Shown: in pieces, positions 33,770 to 37,116 of the stretch
Layout of the letters: each line of letters opens with the position of its first letter
Position numbering within the stretch: the first letter of the stretch is position 1
DNA from: a bacterium
GTDB lineage: Bacteria; Bacillota; Clostridia; Lachnospirales; Lachnospiraceae
Assembly (NCBI GenBank): GCA_029012425.1
Contig: JAQXMB010000064.1
Coordinates: 1 to 37,116 of the forward strand
Direction: 5' to 3'
Length of the DNA: 37,116 nt
Program-made: the position numbers and the translations under genes
Notes under the pieces: model-generated
Told to the model about the DNA's origin: nothing
Database searches by the model: none
Seen by the model: only the letters and a program-made list of their open reading frames with translations

Positions 33770-33801
33770 AAAAAATCGTGGTCAAATGACCACGATTTTT
33801 T
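33770..33801. terminator. Bidirectional terminator between the OB-fold gene and copA
   Basis: AAAAAATCGTGGTCA and TGACCACGATTTTTT form a long stem with a 2-base loop. A-runs on one side and T-runs on the other allow termination on both strands, serving both convergent genes. Confidence 0.9.
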
Positions 33802-33802
33802 G

Positions 33803-34006
33803 TTACCTGATTCCACCGAATTCATATCCGATTTCTTCGATTGCTGCTTTCAAATCAGACTCTGAAATCTCCCGATTCGTCTCAAGCACCACGGAATCGG
33901 TTGTGTGATCTGCTGTGGCAGATAAAACACCGTCTAATGCCTCAAGTGCTTTCTTCGTATGTGCCTCACAATGCTGACACATCATTCCTTTTACAATAAT
34001 TTCCAT
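33803..34006 (-). CDS. Possible separately translated CopZ-like copper chaperone within copA
   Basis: An in-frame ATG at 34004-34006 is preceded by AAAAAGGAG with 9 bases of spacing (AAGGAG at 34016-34021). Translation from here would give exactly 67 residues: [20 protein letters not shown] and onward, the size and layout of free CopZ, with CxxC at residues 10-13. The linker upstream therefore encodes a textbook ribosome site inside the copA frame. This fits either a gene fusion in which the old intergenic region was retained as coding, or active dual output as seen for E. coli CopA(Z), which is made by frameshifting instead. Expression is inferred. Confidence 0.45.
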   Translation of the reverse strand: MEIIVKGMMCQHCEAHTKKALEALDGVLSATADHTTDSVVLETNREISESDLKAAIEEIGYEFGGIR

Positions 34007-36355
34007 CTGTTGACGCTCCTTTTTATTTTCTTTTTGATAAATTTCTGCTTCCGAAATCAGTGTTCTTCTTTCGGACACATTTTTTACTACCTTATCCCCG
34101 CCGTCACAATACACCTTACACAGATTCAGACGAAGTGCATTGCTCACGACGCAAACACTTGAAAGACTCATCGCTGCGGCTCCAAACATCGGATTGAGTG
34201 TCCATCCGAATATCGGAATCCACACGCCTGCAGCCAATGGAATTCCAATCACATTATAGAAGAATGCCCAAAACAGATTCTCTCGGATGTTTCTAAGCGT
34301 TGCCCTGCTTATTCGAATTGCACCGGCAACATCAAGCAGGGATTTTTTCATCAACACAACATCTGCTGCGTCAATCGCAATATCTGCTCCGGCACCGATT
34401 GCAATTCCCACATCGGCTCTCGTTAACGCCGGTGCATCATTCATTCCATCTCCAACCATCGCAACCTTTCCGACCGTTTGAAGCTCTCTAATGACTGCCT
34501 CCTTATCACCCGGCAACAGCTCGGCAATCACTTCATCAACACCGGCTTCCGCACCGATTGCGTTTGCGGTTTTCTCATTATCACCGGTCAGCATGACCAC
34601 ATGAATTCCCATTGCCTTTATCTGATTGATTGCCGTAGCGGAATCTTCTTTGATAGCATCCGCAACCGCAATGATTCCGAGAAGTTTATCATCGCTTGCG
34701 AAGTACAGTGGTGTTTTTCCTTGTGCGGCAAGTATTTTTGCTTTTGCCTTGGTTTCTTCATCCACATGGACATACTCACCGATAAACCGCAGGTTTCCTC
34801 CAACACAGCACTTCGAATCAATGACCGCTTTGATTCCGTTTCCTGCAAATACTTCAAATTTATCTGTCTCATAAGCCGTTATCTGAAGCTCTTTTGCTCC
34901 CTCAACGATGGCTCTTGCAAGCGGATGCTCACTCTTTTTTTCCAGCGCGTATGCAATTTGCCACAGTTCCTCTTCCGATACGCCGCTTGCAGGAATTACA
35001 TCTCTTACCGTCGGCTCTCCACTTGTTATTGTTCCGGTCTTATCGAGCGCAACAATCTGAATCTTTCCTGTCTCTTCTAACGACACTGCCGTCTTAAACA
35101 TAATTCCGTTTTTTGCACCGACACCATTGCCCACCATAATGGCAACCGGAGTTGCAAGACCGAGAGCGCACGGGCAGCTGATCACCAGTACTGATACGGC
35201 CCGAGCAAGCGCAAATCCAAATCCATTCCCGGCAATCATCCATGCGATAAATGTAATTGCTGCAATTCCCATTACAACCGGAACAAATACACCCGACACT
35301 TTATCAGCAATCTGGGCAATCGGCGCTTTCGTTGCCGCTGCATCACTGACCATCTGGATAATCTGTGCAAGCGTTGTATCTTCACCGACTCTGGTCGCCT
35401 CGCATTCGAGATACCCCGACTGATTCAAGGTTGCTGCTGAAACAAAGCTTCCGGCTTCTTTATCCACCGGGATGCTCTCCCCGGTGAGCGCTGATTCATC
35501 CACTACACTTTGTCCCTTAACAACAACTCCATCGACCGGAATACTCTCTCCCGGTTTCACAACAAAGCGTGTACCAATCCGCACCTGTTCAATCGGCACC
35601 TGACTTTCCTGCCCATCATTCAGAATCACTGCCGTTTTCGGTGCAAGCTTCATCAGGCCTTTTAATGCATCGGTTGTTCGTCCTTTTGAACGAGCTTCCA
35701 ACATTTTCCCGACCGTAATCAGTGTCAGAATCATTGCCGCAGATTCAAAATAAAACTCATCCATATATTGCATCATCGCTGTATGATCCATGCGAAGCAC
35801 CGCTGCGCTCATCGCAAACAGGGCATAAACACTGTATCCAAAGGATGTGCCGGCTCCGAGAGCCACCAGTGTGTCCATATTCGGTGCACGATGAAGCAAC
35901 CCCTTGCATCCATTGATGAAAAAACGCTGATTGATTACCATCACCATTGCAGTCAAAAGTAGTTGATACAAACCGATTGCAATCGAATTATTTGCCAATG
36001 CATCCGGAAGCGGCCAGTCCCACATCATATGCCCCATTGACACATACATGAGCGGAAGTAACAGGAAAACAGATGCAATCAGTCTATGTTTCATTCCGGT
36101 AGTCTCACTGTCTTTTCGTGTATCCTCATATTCTCCTGTCCTTACTTCCTGCCTGCTTTTCTTTGGCGTTGCACCGTATCCTGCGATTTCGACCGCGCGG
36201 ATAATCGCTTCTCTGGATGCACTTCCCTCCACGCCCATGCTGTTTGTAAGCAGGCTCACTGAGCAGTGCTCGACTCCGGGTACATTTGCCACAGCTTTTT
36301 CAACCCGGGCCTGACATGCCGCACAGCTCATTCCTGTCACATGGTATTGTTCCAT
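33803..36355 (-). CDS. copA: Copper-exporting P1B-type ATPase CopA with C-terminal CopZ-like domain
   Basis: Pumps Cu(I) out of the cytosol. The 850-residue protein has an N-terminal HMA domain with CxxC ([10 protein letters not shown], Cys 11 and 14) and the membrane metal site CPC ([12 protein letters not shown], 394-396). TGES of the actuator lies at 291-294, the phosphorylated Asp in DKTGT at 438-442, HP in [10 protein letters not shown], and GDGMND near the hinge. The CopA pump proper ends near residue 765. A linker ([11 protein letters not shown]) then leads to a second HMA domain (784-850) with [16 protein letters not shown] precedes the ATG. It lies 94 bases downstream of csoR, whose operator controls both. 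Confidence 0.96.
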   Translation of the reverse strand: MEQYHVTGMSCAACQARVEKAVANVPGVEHCSVSLLTNSMGVEGSASREAIIRAVEIAGYGATPKKSRQEVRTGEYEDTRKDSETTGMKHRLIASVFLLLPLMYVSMGHMMWDWPLPDALANNSIAIGLYQLLLTAMVMVINQRFFINGCKGLLHRAPNMDTLVALGAGTSFGYSVYALFAMSAAVLRMDHTAMMQYMDEFYFESAAMILTLITVGKMLEARSKGRTTDALKGLMKLAPKTAVILNDGQESQVPIEQVRIGTRFVVKPGESIPVDGVVVKGQSVVDESALTGESIPVDKEAGSFVSAATLNQSGYLECEATRVGEDTTLAQIIQMVSDAAATKAPIAQIADKVSGVFVPVVMGIAAITFIAWMIAGNGFGFALARAVSVLVISCPCALGLATPVAIMVGNGVGAKNGIMFKTAVSLEETGKIQIVALDKTGTITSGEPTVRDVIPASGVSEEELWQIAYALEKKSEHPLARAIVEGAKELQITAYETDKFEVFAGNGIKAVIDSKCCVGGNLRFIGEYVHVDEETKAKAKILAAQGKTPLYFASDDKLLGIIAVADAIKEDSATAINQIKAMGIHVVMLTGDNEKTANAIGAEAGVDEVIAELLPGDKEAVIRELQTVGKVAMVGDGMNDAPALTRADVGIAIGAGADIAIDAADVVLMKKSLLDVAGAIRISRATLRNIRENLFWAFFYNVIGIPLAAGVWIPIFGWTLNPMFGAAAMSLSSVCVVSNALRLNLCKVYCDGGDKVVKNVSERRTLISEAEIYQKENKKERQQMEIIVKGMMCQHCEAHTKKALEALDGVLSATADHTTDSVVLETNREISESDLKAAIEEIGYEFGGIR

Positions 36356-36449
36356 GATTTCTCACCTCATCCTTCCATATGCCAAACCGGCACATGAATA
36401 TCATTCACCATCCGTCAATCATACAAGTATACAAACTTCCTTATGCGCA

Positions 36450-36767
36450 TTACTTCATCAGTTTCTGCATCGTCTGCACAAGTTCCGATATCACCTCATC
36501 ATTACCCTCGCGAATATTTTCTGCCACACAGGTCCGAATATGATTTTCCAAAAGGACTTTATTAAAACTGTTAAGTGCAGCTGTCACAGCTGATACCTGA
36601 ATCAAAATATCTGTACAATAAGTATCTGCCTCCAGCATCCCTTCTATTCCACGAACCTGCCCCTCAATTCGTTTCAGTCGATTCATCAGATCCTTTTTCT
36701 CTTTTTCTTCCCGGTTCTTATGCTTCCCGGAACAGCATGCACAAGCTGTCTGTGGTTCTTGCTCCAT
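36450..36767 (-). CDS. csoR: Copper-sensing repressor CsoR
   Basis: Small all-helical repressor that leaves DNA on binding Cu(I). The start at the second ATG (MEQEPQTA) is favoured because GGGAG lies 7 bases upstream; the first ATG would be one base from it. Length is 105 residues. The copper ligands of the Cys-His-Cys site are present: Cys in DTYCTDIL, then His and Cys in ENHIRTCV. MNRLKRIEGQVRGIEGML is the family helix. The N-terminus adds a Cys-rich extension (ACACCSGKHK) not essential in relatives. Two matching dyads at its promoter point to autoregulation and control of copA. Confidence 0.95.
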   Translation of the reverse strand: MEQEPQTACACCSGKHKNREEKEKKDLMNRLKRIEGQVRGIEGMLEADTYCTDILIQVSAVTAALNSFNKVLLENHIRTCVAENIREGNDEVISELVQTMQKLMK

Positions 36768-36792
36768 TTTCATTCTCCCAATTTGTTATTGA

Positions 36793-36843
36793 TACCCCCG
36801 TGGGGTACTCTTCAAGTATATACCCCCACAGGGTATCTGTCAA
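36793..36843 (-). promoter_or_regulatory. csoR-copA promoter with two CsoR operators
   Basis: TTGACA (36838-36843), a 17-base spacer and TATACT (36815-36820). One dyad, ATACCC-CCACA-GGGTAT (36820-36836), fills the spacer. A second, TACCCC-CGT-GGGGTA (36793-36807), lies just downstream of the start point. GC-rich dyads of this form are known CsoR sites. Confidence 0.88.
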
Positions 36844-36874
36844 CAACTTTCATTCTTTCCGTTTATCCGGATAT

Positions 36875-37027
36875 TTACTCCCGGGAATTACCACATCCGC
36901 TTCTTGAACAACATCCGGCATGCGGACATCCGATACATTGGGTGCCTTTCTTTTTTTCTTTTCGTATATAACCGCCGGCGACTCCAACAAGGAGCACAAG
37001 AACGCCGATAATTATCACATTTATCAT
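36875..37027 (-). CDS. FeoB-associated Cys-rich membrane peptide
   Basis: A 50-residue peptide: one N-terminal membrane span (VIIIGVLVLLVGVAGGYI), a short Lys-rich stretch and a Cys-rich tail (QCIGCPHAGCC, then SGCG). This matches the small FeoB-associated Cys-rich proteins found directly after feoB in Firmicutes, whose exact role in ferrous iron uptake is unknown. AAAGGAG lies at good spacing before the ATG. The upstream neighbour lies outside the window, consistent with a feoB operon to the right. Confidence 0.85.
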   Translation of the reverse strand: MINVIIIGVLVLLVGVAGGYIRKEKKKGTQCIGCPHAGCCSRSGCGNSRE

Positions 37028-37065
37028 CGTTTCTCCTTTCCGGGAAAACAATTCCGTCGCTTCAT

Positions 37066-37116
37066 CTATCCTACTTTTTTCAATTCAAATTTGCCTGCAA
37101 ACCGTTTGTTTGCTCT
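37066..37116 (-). CDS. C-terminal end of an upstream gene, possibly feoB (partial)
   Basis: The open frame at the right edge ends RFAGKFELKKVG, then TAG, 38 bases before the Cys-rich peptide gene. Only 16 residues are visible, so the feoB assignment rests on the neighbouring FeoB-associated gene and is tentative. Confidence 0.3.
   Translation of the reverse strand, partial: RANKRFAGKFELKKVG

Overview
This window looks like chromosomal core sequence from a Gram-positive anaerobe of the class Clostridia, most probably the family Lachnospiraceae (my inference from gene content and protein style; Roseburia, Agathobacter and Lachnospira relatives would fit). The supports are a Firmicutes-type division and cell-wall cluster with two class B penicillin-binding proteins, a Spo0E-like phosphatase, a T-box upstream of thrS, a DUF1540 protein, and sigma-A promoters with strong AGGAGG-type ribosome sites. 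Nearly everything lies on the minus strand; only cysK and an OB-fold gene are clear plus-strand protein genes. I see no prophage, insertion sequence, CRISPR array or rRNA.

Right to left on the minus strand the layout is as follows. (1) 37116-33803, metals: a possible gene tail, a FeoB-associated Cys-rich peptide, csoR with two CsoR-type operators around its promoter, and copA, whose 3' end carries a fused CopZ-like domain with its own internal ribosome site. (2) 33759-30263: a plus-strand tandem OB-fold gene, a divergent XRE regulator, and a soluble chemoreceptor fused to a PhnD-like ligand-binding domain. A 10-bp sequence is shared between the regulator's upstream region and the chemoreceptor promoter. 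(3) 30234-25029: an MBL-fold hydrolase convergent with cysK, then proC, a PlsC-type acyltransferase, tRNA-Arg(CCG) and an SH3-domain protein. (4) 25007-21191: an RluF-type pseudouridine synthase, ligA and metA. (5) 21112-16459: a CmpB-like membrane protein and a MacB-type ABC exporter with a very long coiled coil. A candidate small RNA lies on the opposite strand just after it. (6) 16214-13101: a SEC-C protein, thrS with its T-box leader, and the DUF1540 protein. (7) 13035-11941: lgt overlapping a Spo0E-like gene, closed by a terminator. (8) 11924-134: the division and cell-wall cluster mraZ-rsmH-ftsL-pbp-spoVD-mraY-murD-ftsW-ftsQ-ftsZ. It is driven by a promoter followed by MraZ boxes, and a second promoter sits before ftsZ. 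A structured, repeat-like element fills the left edge.

The division cluster is coherent: MraZ is the likely autoregulator, RsmH modifies 16S rRNA, MraY and MurD make lipid I and its precursor, FtsW with the class B PBPs polymerises and crosslinks septal wall, FtsL and FtsQ scaffold them, and FtsZ forms the ring. The genes murE, murF, murG and ftsA are absent from the cluster. The observations I rate highest are the candidate small RNA (16304-16460), the copA/copZ fusion with an embedded start, the cytosolic MCP-PhnD fusion with a putative shared operator, two mutually exclusive hairpins over the spoVD ribosome site, and the compact thrS T-box leader.
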